Shown: piece by piece, positions 41,684 through 50,879 of the stretch
Position numbering within the stretch: the first letter of the stretch is position 1
Layout of the letters: every line of letters starts with the position of its first letter
Origin: Sphingomonas canadensis
GTDB taxonomy: Bacteria; Pseudomonadota; Alphaproteobacteria; Sphingomonadales; Sphingomonadaceae
Length of the DNA: 64,000 nucleotides
Direction: 5' to 3'
NCBI RefSeq assembly: GCF_026013525.1
Contig: NZ_JAPDRA010000001.1
Span: 1 to 64,000 of the forward strand
Position numbers and translations under genes: made by a program
Notes under the pieces: model-generated
What the model was told of the DNA's origin: nothing
What the model saw: the letters and a program-made list of their open reading frames with translations, nothing else
Database searches by the model: none

Positions 41684-42354
41684 CCGACGACGAACTGGCG
41701 ATGGCCTATGCCGATGGCGAACTCGACGAGATTGCGGCAAGGCGGTTCGAGCAGCGCATGGCGGAAGTGCCTGCTCTGGCACTGGCGGTCGCGTCGCACC
41801 GTGCGCTGCGCGCACAGCTGAGCAATATGTTCGCGCCGGTCGCCGCCGAGCCCGTGCCCGATCGCCTCACCGCGATGCTCAAGCCGAAGGTGGTGCCCCT
41901 CCGGCCGGGCAATCGCCGGCGCGTCTGGTGGACCGCGGGAGCGATGGCGGCCAGCCTCGTGCTCGGTATCATGGTCGGACAGTTCGGGCGCCCTGGCGGG
42001 CCTGTCGCAATCGCCGATAACCGCCTGGTCGCGTCGGGTGCGCTCGCCACCGCGCTCGACCGCCAGCTCGCCTCCGACGAAGGGGCCACCCGGGTGCTCG
42101 TCAGCTTCCAGGGCACCGACAAGGCCTATTGCCGGGTGTTCAGCTCCCCCGCCGTCGACGGAATCGCCTGCCGCGAGGGCAAGCGCTGGGAGCTCCGCCA
42201 CACCCGGGCCGCGGATAGCGCCGGCCAGGCCACCGCCTATCGCCAGGCCGGATCGGCTGACCCCGCGCTGATGGCGGCTGCGCAGGACATGATGGCAGGC
42301 GATCCGCTCGACCCCGCGGCCGAGCGGCGCGCGCGCGACGCGCTTTGGAAATAG
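41680..42354 (+). CDS. Membrane-anchored anti-sigma factor
   Basis: The 224-residue protein has an N-terminal anti-sigma domain (MTDDELAMAYADGELDEIAARRFEQRM), one transmembrane segment (WWTAGAMAASLVLGIMVGQF, about 88-107) and a periplasmic domain with LVSFQGTDKAYCRVFSSPAVDGIACREGKRW. This matches the FecR/RskA-like layout of ECF partners. It overlaps the sigma gene by an ATGA. The IS630 remnant begins only about 15 bp after its stop, so anything formerly downstream has been displaced. Confidence 0.85.
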   Translation: MTDDELAMAYADGELDEIAARRFEQRMAEVPALALAVASHRALRAQLSNMFAPVAAEPVPDRLTAMLKPKVVPLRPGNRRRVWWTAGAMAASLVLGIMVGQFGRPGGPVAIADNRLVASGALATALDRQLASDEGATRVLVSFQGTDKAYCRVFSSPAVDGIACREGKRWELRHTRAADSAGQATAYRQAGSADPALMAAAQDMMAGDPLDPAAERRARDALWK

Positions 42355-42369
42355 CAAGCGACCTCCGCA

Positions 42370-42873
42370 ACGTTGCGCGGTTGAGCCGCGCGCGGGGCCA
42401 TGGCCGCTGTCCGCGCGGCGAGCGGCCGCGTGCCGGCATCCCCTTCGGCCACTGGAAGACCACCACCTTCGTCGCCGGCCTGCGCCGCACCGGCTTGGTC
42501 GCACCCTGGGTGCTCGACGGCCCGATGAACGCCGACGCATTCCTCACCTATGTAACCCGCGTCCTGGTGCCCGAACTCGGTCGCGGCGATGTGGTCGTCA
42601 TGGACAATCTGTCGAGCCACAAGGCGCCAGCCGTTCGCGCAGCCATCGAAAGCGGGCGCCATGCTCCTCTTCCTCCCGCCCTACAGCCCCGGCTTCAACC
42701 CGATCGAGCAGGCCTTCTCCAAGCTCGAGGCGCATCTGCGAAAGGCGGCCGTGCGCACCATCCATGGCCTGTGGAACGCCATCGGCCGCATCCTCGACCT
42801 CTACTCCCCGCAGGAGTGCGCCAATTACTTCGCCGCATGTGGCTATGATGCAGATCGATCGAAAAACGCTCTA
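42370..42873 (+). pseudogene. IS630-family transposase remnant (N-terminally truncated, frameshifted)
   Basis: The first frame contains GRCPRGERPRAGIPFGHWKTTTFVAGLRRTG and [20 protein letters not shown], including the second catalytic Asp region. The sequence then shifts frame near 42650 into [29 protein letters not shown] with the catalytic Glu of NPIEQ, ending YFAACGYD. The helix-turn-helix part and first catalytic Asp are absent. GAAAAACGCTCTA at 42861-42873 looks like the right inverted repeat ending at TA. The copy is not functional. Confidence 0.82.
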
Positions 42874-42907
42874 GAAGGCCCAGGTGAATTCACCGCGGCG
42901 CGAAACC

Positions 42908-43705
42908 CTACACCCGCTCGGCTTTGACCTCGCCGAAGGCCGCGACGGTCTGCGTGAAATCGCTCGCCTGCATGCACATCGTCTGCGTGTGCTCTTCGAG
43001 CGCGATCACTGCTGCCAGGTCGTCCATCCCGCTCGCGCGCGCCATCGTTTCCTTGGTCTTGCGCAGTCCGGTCGGTGACGCCGCCAGCAGATCGCCGATC
43101 AGCGCTCGGGCGGTTGCTTCGAGCTGATCGTCATCAACGACCTCCGACACCAGCCCGGTCGCCAGCGCACGATCGGCGTGGATGAAGCGGCCCGTCATCA
43201 TCAGCTCCGCCGCGACCGAAGCGCCGACCGTGCGGGGCAGGAAATAGCTCGTGCCCAGTTCGCATCCGGAAAGGCCCAGCTTCACGAACGCCACATTCAT
43301 CCGCGCGCTGCGCCCGGCGATACGGATGTCGGAAGCCAGCGCGAAGTTGAACCCGCCCCCGCATGCCGCGCCGTGGACCAGCGAAATGATCACCTGTGGG
43401 CAGGACCGCATGCTGAGGACGATGTCGCTCAGCGACGGCCCTGGCCCCTTGTCGGTGGCGCCGCGCGGCATCTTTTCCTTCGCTGTGTTGAACCAGACCA
43501 GGTCGAGCCCGGCGCAGAAGGCCTTGCCGGCGCCGCGCAGGACGACGATCCGGCGCGAATAATCGGATTGCAGGCCCTGAAAATAATCCCACAACTCGCA
43601 CACCATCGTCGCGTCGAGCGCATTCAGCCGGTCCGGCCGGTTGAGCGTCAGCCAATCGACTGCGCCTTCCTGCTCGACGCTGATCGTGGAGTAATCCTTC
43701 ATCAT
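42908..43705 (-). CDS. Enoyl-CoA hydratase/isomerase-family protein
   Basis: The 265-residue crotonase-fold protein has the oxyanion-hole segments [16 protein letters not shown] and [22 protein letters not shown] and the catalytic-Glu region [22 protein letters not shown], a combination typical of enoyl-CoA hydratases of catabolic clusters. Start MMKDY at 43705 follows GAAGGTGA. It stands alone between the IS630 relic and a 500-bp gap. That gap holds a LysR-type element oriented toward this gene, matching the one before the TonB receptor at 48.5-50.7 kb. Confidence 0.87.
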   Translation of the reverse strand: MMKDYSTISVEQEGAVDWLTLNRPDRLNALDATMVCELWDYFQGLQSDYSRRIVVLRGAGKAFCAGLDLVWFNTAKEKMPRGATDKGPGPSLSDIVLSMRSCPQVIISLVHGAACGGGFNFALASDIRIAGRSARMNVAFVKLGLSGCELGTSYFLPRTVGASVAAELMMTGRFIHADRALATGLVSEVVDDDQLEATARALIGDLLAASPTGLRKTKETMARASGMDDLAAVIALEEHTQTMCMQASDFTQTVAAFGEVKAERV

Positions 43706-43935
43706 TCACCTTCTTCGTCGGTCATTTCGGAAGTTCGCCGCCTGCGGCCGTAGCGGCCGGCCAGTCCCATCGGCGTGGATCGGGAGTGCGGCCCAGCCGC
43801 GCGTCGGACGAATCTCCGCTCCGGGGCGATGCACCGGGCGCCATGCCTGCCGGTCGATGTATCAGCGCACGCCCCTCTCATGGCCGACATCGCAGCGGAC
43901 GGCCCGGAGCAGCTAGTAGAGGCCGGGTGGCGGGG

Positions 43936-43988
43936 GCGGAAATTCCTATGCGGCGTTAGAAATGCCCGAGAGGCATGAGTGGCCCGCT
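43936..43988 (-). promoter_or_regulatory. LysR-type promoter element, copy 1
   Basis: This 53-bp stretch matches 50818-50870 at 40 of 53 positions without gaps. It contains GCGGAAATTCCTA and an inverted repeat ATGCC-N5-GGCAT (43963-43977) whose arms are conserved while the spacer differs. The T-N11-A form is that of LysR binding boxes. Orientation relative to the second copy points to the leftward hydratase gene. Confidence 0.65.
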
Positions 43989-44015
43989 GCGCCATGCCGG
44001 ATGCGCCATGCCGGA
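43988..44015 (+). repeat. Tandem 14-bp direct repeat
   Basis: TGCGCCATGCCGGA occurs twice in perfect tandem (43988-44001 and 44002-44015), directly following the LysR-type element. Each unit contains an ATGCC half-site like that of the LysR box. Confidence 0.85.
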
Positions 44016-44205
44016 ATTGCCCGGCCCGCTCGATTGCCGGCCAGATGCGGATTATTTCTGCACAAACGCCGGAGGCATTCCTTGCAGGAATAAGGGGTGC
44101 GCCTTTATCCGGTCACGGGGCTTCCCGGCGCCTGTAAGGTTCGCCGATCCGGGCTGGCGGAGCGGCGGAAGTCGCCTCGTAGAATGCCCATTCCGGGAGA
44201 GGAGC

Positions 44206-45714
44206 GTGGAGTTGGACAGTGAAGGTTTGGACGTTGCGCGCACGAAGCCCGGGCCGATGCCGATCGGCGCGCTTCTCGCCTATCATGCCAGCAACGGTCC
44301 GAGCCGCCCGGCGGTAAGCTTCAACGGCGTAACCCTCAGCTTCGCCGAACTCGATGCCCGCTCCAATCGCAAGGCGCGCCAGCTCGCGGCGCTCGGCGTC
44401 GGCGAGGGCGATGTGGTCACGCTGGCGATTCCGAACGGCTTCGAATTCTACGAGGCCGCCTTCGCGATCTGGAAGCTGGGCGCCACGCCCAATATCGTGT
44501 CACCGAAGCTGCCCGCCGCCGAATTGCGCGCGATCGTGGAGATCGCGGGACCAAGGCTGATCATCGGCGACGCGCATGTGCGGATCGAGGGCTGGAATTT
44601 CCTGGTCACCGGCACCCCTCCCGGCGAGGATGTCTCCGCAGATCCGCTGCCGCTCAAGATCGCGCCGCGCTGGAAGATGCACACCAGCGGCGGATCGACC
44701 GGGCGGCCCAAGCTGATCGTCGACAAGCAGGCCGGCGCGTTCGATCCCGATGCCTCGATGGGGCTGCTGTCCGGGGAAACCATGCTAAACCCGGGGCCGC
44801 TATATCATAATGCGCCGTTCGTCGGGTCCTTCCGCTGCCTGTTCTCTGGAAACCATGTCGTCGAGATGGGACGCTTCGATCCCTTGCAGGCGCTGGAACT
44901 GATCGAACGGTACAAGGTGAACTGGGTCAACTTCGTACCGACGATGATGAACCGGATCTGGCGCCTTCCCGCGGAGCAGCGCGAATCCTTCGATATGTCC
45001 AGCCTGCGCGTCGTGTTCCACATGGCGTCGGTCTGCCCGCAATGGCTCAAACAGGCCTGGATCGACTGGCTGGGGCCGGACAAGATCATGGAAGTCTATG
45101 GCGGCAGCGAACTGTTCGGCGGCACCCTGATCACCGGGCGCGAGTGGCTCACCCACAAAGGCTCCGTCGGCCGGGTCCAGCCCGGCGCGCAGATGCGCAT
45201 CCTGGACGAACAGGGCAAGGAATGCCCCGCCGGCACCGTAGGCGAGATTTATTTCCTGCCGGATGGCGGGCCGAACTCGACCTATGAATATATCGGCGCG
45301 GAAGCCAAGGGCGCGCTCGGCGGCTGGCAGACCTATGGCGACCTGGGCCATGTCGACGAGGACGGCTATCTCTACATCGCCGACCGGCGGACCGACATGA
45401 TCGTGTCCGGCGGCGCCAACATCTTTCCCGCCGAGGTCGAAGCGGCGCTGGACGAACATCCCGCGGTCCAGTCCTCGATCGTGATCGGGCTGCCGGATCC
45501 GGATCTGGTCAATCGGGCGCACGCCATCGTCCAGCTTGCCGCGGACGCGCGCGGCCGAATCGACGCGGATGCGCTGCGCGCCTTCCTCGCGGAGAAGCTG
45601 GTGCGGTACAAGATTCCCCGGACTTTCGAATTCACCGAACAGAATCTGCGCGACGATGCCGGGAAGGTCCGCCGATCGCAGTTGCGGGAGGAGCGGATCT
45701 CCGCCGCGTCATGA
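44206..45714 (+). CDS. BaiB-like AMP-forming acyl-CoA ligase
   Basis: The 502-residue ligase (GTG start with GGGAGAGGAG upstream) has an atypical P-loop HTSGGSTGRPK, the FHMASVCPQWLKQAWIDWLGP block, adenylate motif YGGSELFGG, hinge GDLGHVDEDGYLYIADRRTDMIVSGGANIFPAEVE and catalytic lysine in DDAGKVRRSQL. It is clearly paralogous to the ligase at the right edge. This subgroup includes bile-acid CoA ligases and other ligases for polycyclic or terpenoid acids. No in-frame ATG precedes the conserved core closely, so the GTG is the best choice. Confidence 0.86.
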   Translation: MELDSEGLDVARTKPGPMPIGALLAYHASNGPSRPAVSFNGVTLSFAELDARSNRKARQLAALGVGEGDVVTLAIPNGFEFYEAAFAIWKLGATPNIVSPKLPAAELRAIVEIAGPRLIIGDAHVRIEGWNFLVTGTPPGEDVSADPLPLKIAPRWKMHTSGGSTGRPKLIVDKQAGAFDPDASMGLLSGETMLNPGPLYHNAPFVGSFRCLFSGNHVVEMGRFDPLQALELIERYKVNWVNFVPTMMNRIWRLPAEQRESFDMSSLRVVFHMASVCPQWLKQAWIDWLGPDKIMEVYGGSELFGGTLITGREWLTHKGSVGRVQPGAQMRILDEQGKECPAGTVGEIYFLPDGGPNSTYEYIGAEAKGALGGWQTYGDLGHVDEDGYLYIADRRTDMIVSGGANIFPAEVEAALDEHPAVQSSIVIGLPDPDLVNRAHAIVQLAADARGRIDADALRAFLAEKLVRYKIPRTFEFTEQNLRDDAGKVRRSQLREERISAAS

Positions 45715-45804
45715 TCGCTCGCTCCAATCGTTCCGGCATCCGAAACGCGCGGGTCCGCACGGCGCCGCTGGCCAGCGGCGGCCCGTCGCAATAGGAATAG
45801 GCGG

Positions 45805-46791
45805 ATGATCGATCGGCGCCTCGTCTATGTCGTTTCCACCGCCCGCTATGGTTCGTTCACCGCAGCCGCCGATCGCGTCGGCGTCACCCAGTCGGCGATC
45901 ACCAAGAGCGTCGCGGACCTGGAACGGGAACTCGGCTACTCGATTTTCAACCGGACCGCCCGTGGCGTTCTCCTGACCGAAGAGGGGCGCACCTTCGTCG
46001 AACGCGCTTCCCGCCTTCTCGACGAAGCACAGGATCTGATGCGCGGCACTTCCGCCGGATCGGATCCCTATGCCGGCGTGCTCCGGATCGGCGTGTGCCC
46101 CGCGTCGCTGGAATGGCTGCTCGTGGAACCGCTGGCAACGCTGGTCGCCCGCCACCCGAGCGTCCGGCTGGATATCTCTGGTGGAAGTTTCGACCGCATT
46201 GTCCAGCAGCTCCGCGCGGGCGCGATCGATATTGCCCTGGGCTATGAAGCGGCTTTTCTCGAACAGCCGGATTTTCGACGCGAACCGATGCCGCCGATGC
46301 GCACCACCTTCTTTGTGCGCCAGGGACATCCGCTGCTCGACTGCCGCGAAGTGACCAAGGCGGACATCTCGAAATACGACCTGATCGCGCCATCGGGCTC
46401 GTCGCCCTACGATTTCTTCTGGCGACAGATCTATGAGGAATCCGGCGTCGATGCGCACGATCGCATGCATACCGTCGACTATTTCCCGATTGTCGAACGG
46501 CTGGTGCTCAACACGGACGCGATCAGCGTGGTGTCCGTACATTACACGCAGACCAGCATCTTCAAGCGCCGCTTCGCCTGTGTGCCGTTTCTCGAATCGC
46601 TTCCCCGGTCGCCGCTGTGTTGCGCGACGCGGCTGCGCTGGAGTCCGCGGCCGGCGGTTCGCGCGTTCATCAAGGCATGCCGCGAGCGGCTCCCTTCCGA
46701 TGAGCCGGTGGATCTCGCCGCGGCGACCCAGGGTACGCGCGACTGGATCTCCTCCCTAAGCCAGTCGCCGCAAAACCCCGGCGGCAGATAG
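45805..46791 (+). CDS. LysR-family transcriptional regulator
   Basis: The 328-residue protein has the LysR helix-turn-helix (LVYVVSTARYGSFTAAADRVGVTQSAITKSVADLERELGYSIFNRTARGVLLTEEG) and an inducer domain starting LRIGVCPASLEWLL. ATG 45805 follows AGGAATAGG. It lies 90 bp after the ligase on the same strand and is the only LysR gene in the window. The two matching ATGCC-N5-GGCAT elements at 43.9 and 50.8 kb flank it, so it is their likely ligand. Confidence 0.88.
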   Translation: MIDRRLVYVVSTARYGSFTAAADRVGVTQSAITKSVADLERELGYSIFNRTARGVLLTEEGRTFVERASRLLDEAQDLMRGTSAGSDPYAGVLRIGVCPASLEWLLVEPLATLVARHPSVRLDISGGSFDRIVQQLRAGAIDIALGYEAAFLEQPDFRREPMPPMRTTFFVRQGHPLLDCREVTKADISKYDLIAPSGSSPYDFFWRQIYEESGVDAHDRMHTVDYFPIVERLVLNTDAISVVSVHYTQTSIFKRRFACVPFLESLPRSPLCCATRLRWSPRPAVRAFIKACRERLPSDEPVDLAAATQGTRDWISSLSQSPQNPGGR

Positions 46792-46808
46792 GACCACCAG
46801 CCGGCGGC

Positions 46809-47417
46809 TTACCCCGCGCGAGCGCGCCGCACGGCTTCGCGCACCATCGGGAGGCGGTCGACGCCGAAATACATGTCGCTCCGCTTCAGGAAAAAGGTGG
46901 GCACGCCGAAGCCGCCCCGAGCGATGAGTTCGTCCGTATTAGCGCGCAACCTGTCCTTGAGATCGGTGTCGCCAAGCCGTGGCACGACGGAATCCGCATC
47001 GATCCCCACCGAACGGCAGATCCCTTCGAGCACCCGTTCCTGCGAGATATCCGCGCCCCTGGACCAATAGGCTTCGAACGCCGCGCGCGCGAAGGCGATC
47101 AGCGCGCCCCGTTCCTCCAGCAGAAGGCAGGCGCGCATGGCCTTGGCGCTGTTGACCGGAAAGACCGCCGGCGGGAAGTGGATCTCATGTCCGGTCAGCC
47201 GCGCCCAGTCGCGCAGGTCCTTGCCCACCCAGGCGGCTTTTGCCGGGACTTTCTCGCGCACATGATAGACGCTGGTGTTCACCGCGTTGAACACGCCGCC
47301 CACCAGCACGGGCCGGAACACCAGGTCGAGGCCCAGCTCCTCCGCCAGAGGCTGCGCCTCCTCGAACCCGAGATATGCCCAGGGGCTCGAACAATCGAAA
47401 AACAGCTCGAGCTTCAT
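46809..47417 (-). CDS. 2-hydroxychromene-2-carboxylate isomerase/DSBA-like thioredoxin-fold protein
   Basis: The 202-residue protein belongs to the kappa-class GST/HCCA isomerase family: FFDCSSPWAYLG carries the glutathione-contacting Ser11, FPVNSAKAMRACLL the central helix, and GGFGVPTFFLKRSDMYFGVDRL the cis-proline loop. Family members isomerise 2-hydroxychromene-2-carboxylate in naphthalene-type pathways, and others are uncharacterised catabolic isomerases. ATG 47417 follows GGAGGG. It converges with the LysR gene (17-bp gap). The true substrate in this cluster is unknown. Confidence 0.84.
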   Translation of the reverse strand: MKLELFFDCSSPWAYLGFEEAQPLAEELGLDLVFRPVLVGGVFNAVNTSVYHVREKVPAKAAWVGKDLRDWARLTGHEIHFPPAVFPVNSAKAMRACLLLEERGALIAFARAAFEAYWSRGADISQERVLEGICRSVGIDADSVVPRLGDTDLKDRLRANTDELIARGGFGVPTFFLKRSDMYFGVDRLPMVREAVRRARAG

Positions 47418-47557
47418 CTGCCCTCCTGCGGCGATGCTACACGCCGCGTTCCGGTCAACTACAGCGATCGCCGGCCAAGCCATGCCATCCGGGAATTGCG
47501 CGGGGCGATGCGGGGCCAGAGTCTGTTCTGTTCAGGCGGCCCCAGCCCGCTGCCGAT

Positions 47558-47572
47558 TCCGCCGAAGGCGGA
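47558..47572 (-). terminator. Short UUC-loop hairpin after an SDR gene
   Basis: TCCGCC-GAA-GGCGGA lies 7 bp past the SDR stop. On the minus strand this gives a stable stem with a TTC loop, but no T-run follows. Confidence 0.4.
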
Positions 47573-47578
47573 CAGACC

Positions 47579-48394
47579 CTAGCCGCCGCTGCGCGCTGCG
47601 GACAGGCTGGCGCCATAGGCCGCCATGTTCGCGAACAGCAGGTCCGGCTCCGTCGCGCGGAGCCTGAGCATTTCCAGCTCGGCCTCGTTCCCTACCGCGA
47701 TCTCGCGCTTCCCCGCCGCGATGCCGTCGAGAATGATCTGCGCCGCGCGCTCCGGCGTCATGCCCTGATCGATCATGGCATCGGCCCGCTCGTTGCGGCC
47801 GCCATCGCCGGTCAGCGCGTTTCGCGCGACCGCCGTCGCGACATGCCCCGGCAGGATCACGCTGACGCCGATTCCATAGGTCACTTCGATCTCGGAGCGG
47901 AGCGCGTCGAAATAGCCGACACAGGCATGTTTTGCGGCTGCATATCCGGTTCGCAGCGGACCGCCGACCTTGCCCGCCATCGAACTCACCACGGATAGAT
48001 GCCCGGATCGCCGCTCCACCATGTGCGGCAGCACCAGTTGGGTCAGCCGCACGGGCGCGAAATAGTCGACTTCCATCAGCCGCCGATAGACGTCGAACCC
48101 GGTATCGAGCGCAAGGCTCCGTTGCGTAATCCCCGCGTTGTTGAGCAGCAAGTCGACGCCTTCGCGCCAACCGATCGCGCGCTCGGCAATCGCGGGCAGC
48201 GCGTCGAACCCGGTCGCCTCGAACGGCAGCACGAAGGCGGGTCCGCCAAGCCGGGCGGCGGCCGATTCGAGCCTGCCCCGGTGCCGCCCGGAAAGAATGA
48301 CGGCGGCTCCGCGCGCCGAGAGCGCATACGCCAGGGCTTCGCCTATTCCCGACGACGCCCCCGTCACCCATGCGACCTTGCCCCGAAACGCCAT
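47579..48394 (-). CDS. Short-chain dehydrogenase/reductase
   Basis: The 271-residue SDR has the cofactor motif TGASSGIG near 11-18, NNAG, catalytic Ser in VSSMAG and the YAAAK motif. Its RH after the second strand (LSGRHRGRLES) suggests NADP preference. It resembles sphingomonad SDRs of the SDR-b group near acyl-CoA genes. ATG 48394 is chosen at the start of the Rossmann strand, following a G-rich tract. A role as 3-hydroxyacyl or alcohol dehydrogenase in the cluster is inferred. Confidence 0.85.
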   Translation of the reverse strand: MAFRGKVAWVTGASSGIGEALAYALSARGAAVILSGRHRGRLESAAARLGGPAFVLPFEATGFDALPAIAERAIGWREGVDLLLNNAGITQRSLALDTGFDVYRRLMEVDYFAPVRLTQLVLPHMVERRSGHLSVVSSMAGKVGGPLRTGYAAAKHACVGYFDALRSEIEVTYGIGVSVILPGHVATAVARNALTGDGGRNERADAMIDQGMTPERAAQIILDGIAAGKREIAVGNEAELEMLRLRATEPDLLFANMAAYGASLSAARSGG

Positions 48395-48524
48395 CCCGCC
48401 CCCCCCCGCAGATTCGATTGCGCAAAGCGCCCCAACGGTTCGAGGTCCGCGCATGACAAGCAAGCGCGAACCTCGTTCCCCGCCTTTTGGCCATCCGGCT
48501 ATCGCGCCGGCCGCCTTCGCGTCA

Positions 48525-50702
48525 TCAGAATGCGTAGGAGAGCTTGATCCCGTAGGTGATCGGATCGTCGTAGCTCGCGGAAATCGTCGAGGTCGAATAG
48601 CCCAGCGAGCGATAATAGACCCGGTCCGTCAGGTTCCGCCCGTAGACGGAGACCTTCATCCCGCTCGAAAGGTCGAGATCGATCGATCCATCGAGCAGGA
48701 AGACGGGTCCCTGGCTCAACTGGTTGGCGAAATCGAAATAGACCCGGCTGTTGTATGACGGCGACAAGGTGAAGGTCAGCTTGCTGTCCCCGATCGGCAC
48801 CGTGTAATTCGCCTGCGCGCTTGCCTGGAATTTCGGCTGGCGGACCATGACATTGCCGCTCGCATCCATCGGGACCGTCGCGTATCCGGCGCCCGACGGA
48901 ACATAGCCCGGCGCGTTCGGGAACGACGTATATTCGCCATGGGTGTAGCCGAACGATGCGTGGATGTTGAACGCATCGCTGAATTCGTAGGTGCCGTCGA
49001 GTTCGAGGCCGTAGATCCGCGCCTTGGCCGCGTTGACCGTGTTGCTCAGCGCGACGCCGTTGGTGATCGTCAGCGTGGAAGCCTGGATATCGGTGTAATT
49101 GTAGAGATAGGCTGCGGTGTTGAATGTGAAGCGCGGCCCGGAGGCCTTGTATCCGACCTCGAATGCGTCGATCGATTCCGGGGTCACGCCCGGGCTCGTC
49201 AGCGAGGTGCCGTTGAAGGAGCCGCTCTTGTTGCCGCGGGTGAAGGTCGCATAGATGTTCGAACGCTCGCCGAGCGCGTAGCGCAGACCGAAGCGCGGCG
49301 ACCAGGAATCCTCGCGTGCTTCGCGGTGAACCGAGCCCTGCGCAATCGCCGGCGTTAGCGGATGCGGCAGCAGCGCGTTGGAGATCGTACGCTTTTCGGT
49401 CGTGTAGCGGAGGCCCGCGATGATCGCGAGATCGCCGATCTTGTAGGTGCCGTCGGCATAGCCCGCCAGCGATTCGTTCCGGTTGTCCTGAAGGAGGAAT
49501 TGAACGTTGTTATACTTGAATTCGGGATAGAAACGCTTGTTGTGGTAATAGAAGGCGCCGACCACGTAGCTGAAATTATCGCCGGCCGGGGAGGTGAAGT
49601 TCACCTCCTGCGAGAAGGTCCGCTGCTTGAAAGTGAAGTCGATACGGAAGGCGGGCAGATAGGTGTTGTCAGCATCGTTGGTCGTCACCAGCGTATCAAG
49701 CTTGAGCGCAGTGATCGACGAAAGCACGCCACCACCGGTGTCCAAATTGATGTGCGACGAATATTCGTCCGCGTTGATCTTCAGCACGTCGCGGGTGTCG
49801 TGCGAGAGCTGGAAGCGCCGGGTCGCCAGAGGCCCCGCCCCCGGAATCGCCGACAGCGAATTCTTGCCGTCCTTGGAGAGATAGTTCGACGCGGTCGGAT
49901 CGCTATATTCGGTGTGCGCCGCGGTGAGGATCACTTCCAGATTGTCGACGGGCTTGAACAGCAGCTTGCCCCGGGCCGCGAAGCTGCTCGCCTCGTTGAC
50001 GATTACTCCGGTGCGGACGTCGCGGATACTGCCCTCGGAATATTTGTAGCTGACCGCGGCGTTGACCGCCACGGTATCGCTGATCGGAAGGTTGACATAG
50101 CCGTTCGCGCGAACCTCGTTGAACCGCCCATAGGAGAGGTTCAGCTTGCCTTCGGTATGGAAGGACGGATCGAGCGTCTTCACGAGGATGGCGCCGCCGG
50201 TGGCGTTGCGCCCGAACAGCGTGCCCTGCGGCCCCTTGACCACCTCGACGCCGGAGATGCTCGCCAGGTCGAAGACGTTGGACGACTGGGCCGGCTGGTA
50301 GACGCCGTCGATATAGACCGCCACGGCCGACTCGTTGCTGACCGAGAGGGTCGAACCGACGCCGCGCACCGTGGGCGACAGGAAATAGACGGGCTTGGAC
50401 ATGTAGAGTCCGGGGACGAGCTTGTTGAGGCTCATCAGGCTGTCCTGCCCCGCCAGTTCGATATTCTCGCTCGAAACCGTGGTGATCGAGATCGGCACAT
50501 CGACCAGGCGCTCAGAGCGGCGCTGCGCGGTCACGACGATGTCGTTCTCGTCGGTCGGCGCCACCTCGTCCTGCTTCGACCCGCCCGCATCCTGCCCGGG
50601 CTCCGCGGCCGGAGCGACCTGTGCGGCCGGCGTGGTCTGCGCAAAGGCCTGGCCCGACCAAAGCAAAGCGATGGACGCGACGCCGGCGTGTAGATTTTTC
50701 AT
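48525..50702 (-). CDS. TonB-dependent outer-membrane receptor
   Basis: The 725-residue receptor has a signal peptide (MKNLHAGVASIALLWSGQAFAQ), TonB box-like DIVVTAQRRSERL, plug signature VEVVKGPQGTLFGRNATGGAILVKT and a barrel ending IKLSYAF. ATG 50702 follows AAAGGGAA. Copy 2 of the LysR-type element lies 116 bp upstream, so it is probably coregulated with the hydratase at 42.9 kb. It would import the hydrophobic substrate of block 4. Confidence 0.9.
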   Translation of the reverse strand: MKNLHAGVASIALLWSGQAFAQTTPAAQVAPAAEPGQDAGGSKQDEVAPTDENDIVVTAQRRSERLVDVPISITTVSSENIELAGQDSLMSLNKLVPGLYMSKPVYFLSPTVRGVGSTLSVSNESAVAVYIDGVYQPAQSSNVFDLASISGVEVVKGPQGTLFGRNATGGAILVKTLDPSFHTEGKLNLSYGRFNEVRANGYVNLPISDTVAVNAAVSYKYSEGSIRDVRTGVIVNEASSFAARGKLLFKPVDNLEVILTAAHTEYSDPTASNYLSKDGKNSLSAIPGAGPLATRRFQLSHDTRDVLKINADEYSSHINLDTGGGVLSSITALKLDTLVTTNDADNTYLPAFRIDFTFKQRTFSQEVNFTSPAGDNFSYVVGAFYYHNKRFYPEFKYNNVQFLLQDNRNESLAGYADGTYKIGDLAIIAGLRYTTEKRTISNALLPHPLTPAIAQGSVHREAREDSWSPRFGLRYALGERSNIYATFTRGNKSGSFNGTSLTSPGVTPESIDAFEVGYKASGPRFTFNTAAYLYNYTDIQASTLTITNGVALSNTVNAAKARIYGLELDGTYEFSDAFNIHASFGYTHGEYTSFPNAPGYVPSGAGYATVPMDASGNVMVRQPKFQASAQANYTVPIGDSKLTFTLSPSYNSRVYFDFANQLSQGPVFLLDGSIDLDLSSGMKVSVYGRNLTDRVYYRSLGYSTSTISASYDDPITYGIKLSYAF

Positions 50703-50817
50703 GGAATTCCCTTTCAACAGGGCCGGCGTTGCCGCCGACGCACCCTCCCAATCCAGCCGTCGCTCGCATGCGCTTTCGGCGCGGCCTTAGAGCCTAGGTA
50801 GAGACCGCAAATCCGCA

Positions 50818-50870
50818 GCGGAAATTCCTAAGCGAGGAGAGAGATGCCGGGCAGGCATGGCTGAGCCGCT
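50818..50870 (-). promoter_or_regulatory. LysR-type promoter element, copy 2
   Basis: This stretch is the counterpart of 43936-43988 (40 of 53 identical). ATGCC-N5-GGCAT lies at 50845-50859, and GCGGAAATTCCTA at 50818-50830. It lies between the MFS stop and the TonB receptor start, upstream of the latter. Confidence 0.65.
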
Positions 50871-50879
50871 TCTTGCCCG

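Larger units (their letters stand above)
43706..44205. other. 500-bp intergenic region with regulatory elements, no gene
   Basis: No frame here has coding features. The region holds the LysR-type element (43936-43988), a tandem 14-bp duplication (43988-44015) and a perfect short palindrome ATTCCT-TGC-AGGAAT (44077-44091). It separates the divergent hydratase and acyl-CoA ligase genes and is likely the regulatory hub of block 4. Confidence 0.6.

Noticed and set aside
42640..42670. Programmed frameshift in an active IS630 transposase
   Set aside because: Both catalytic halves are in different frames as in some elements, but the N-terminal domain and first catalytic Asp are missing, so the copy is a relic whatever the cause of the shift.
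47526..47540. A seventh operator copy (GTTCTGTTC before the SDR end)
   Set aside because: Only one half-site is present, the spacing does not fit and it is not in a promoter position.
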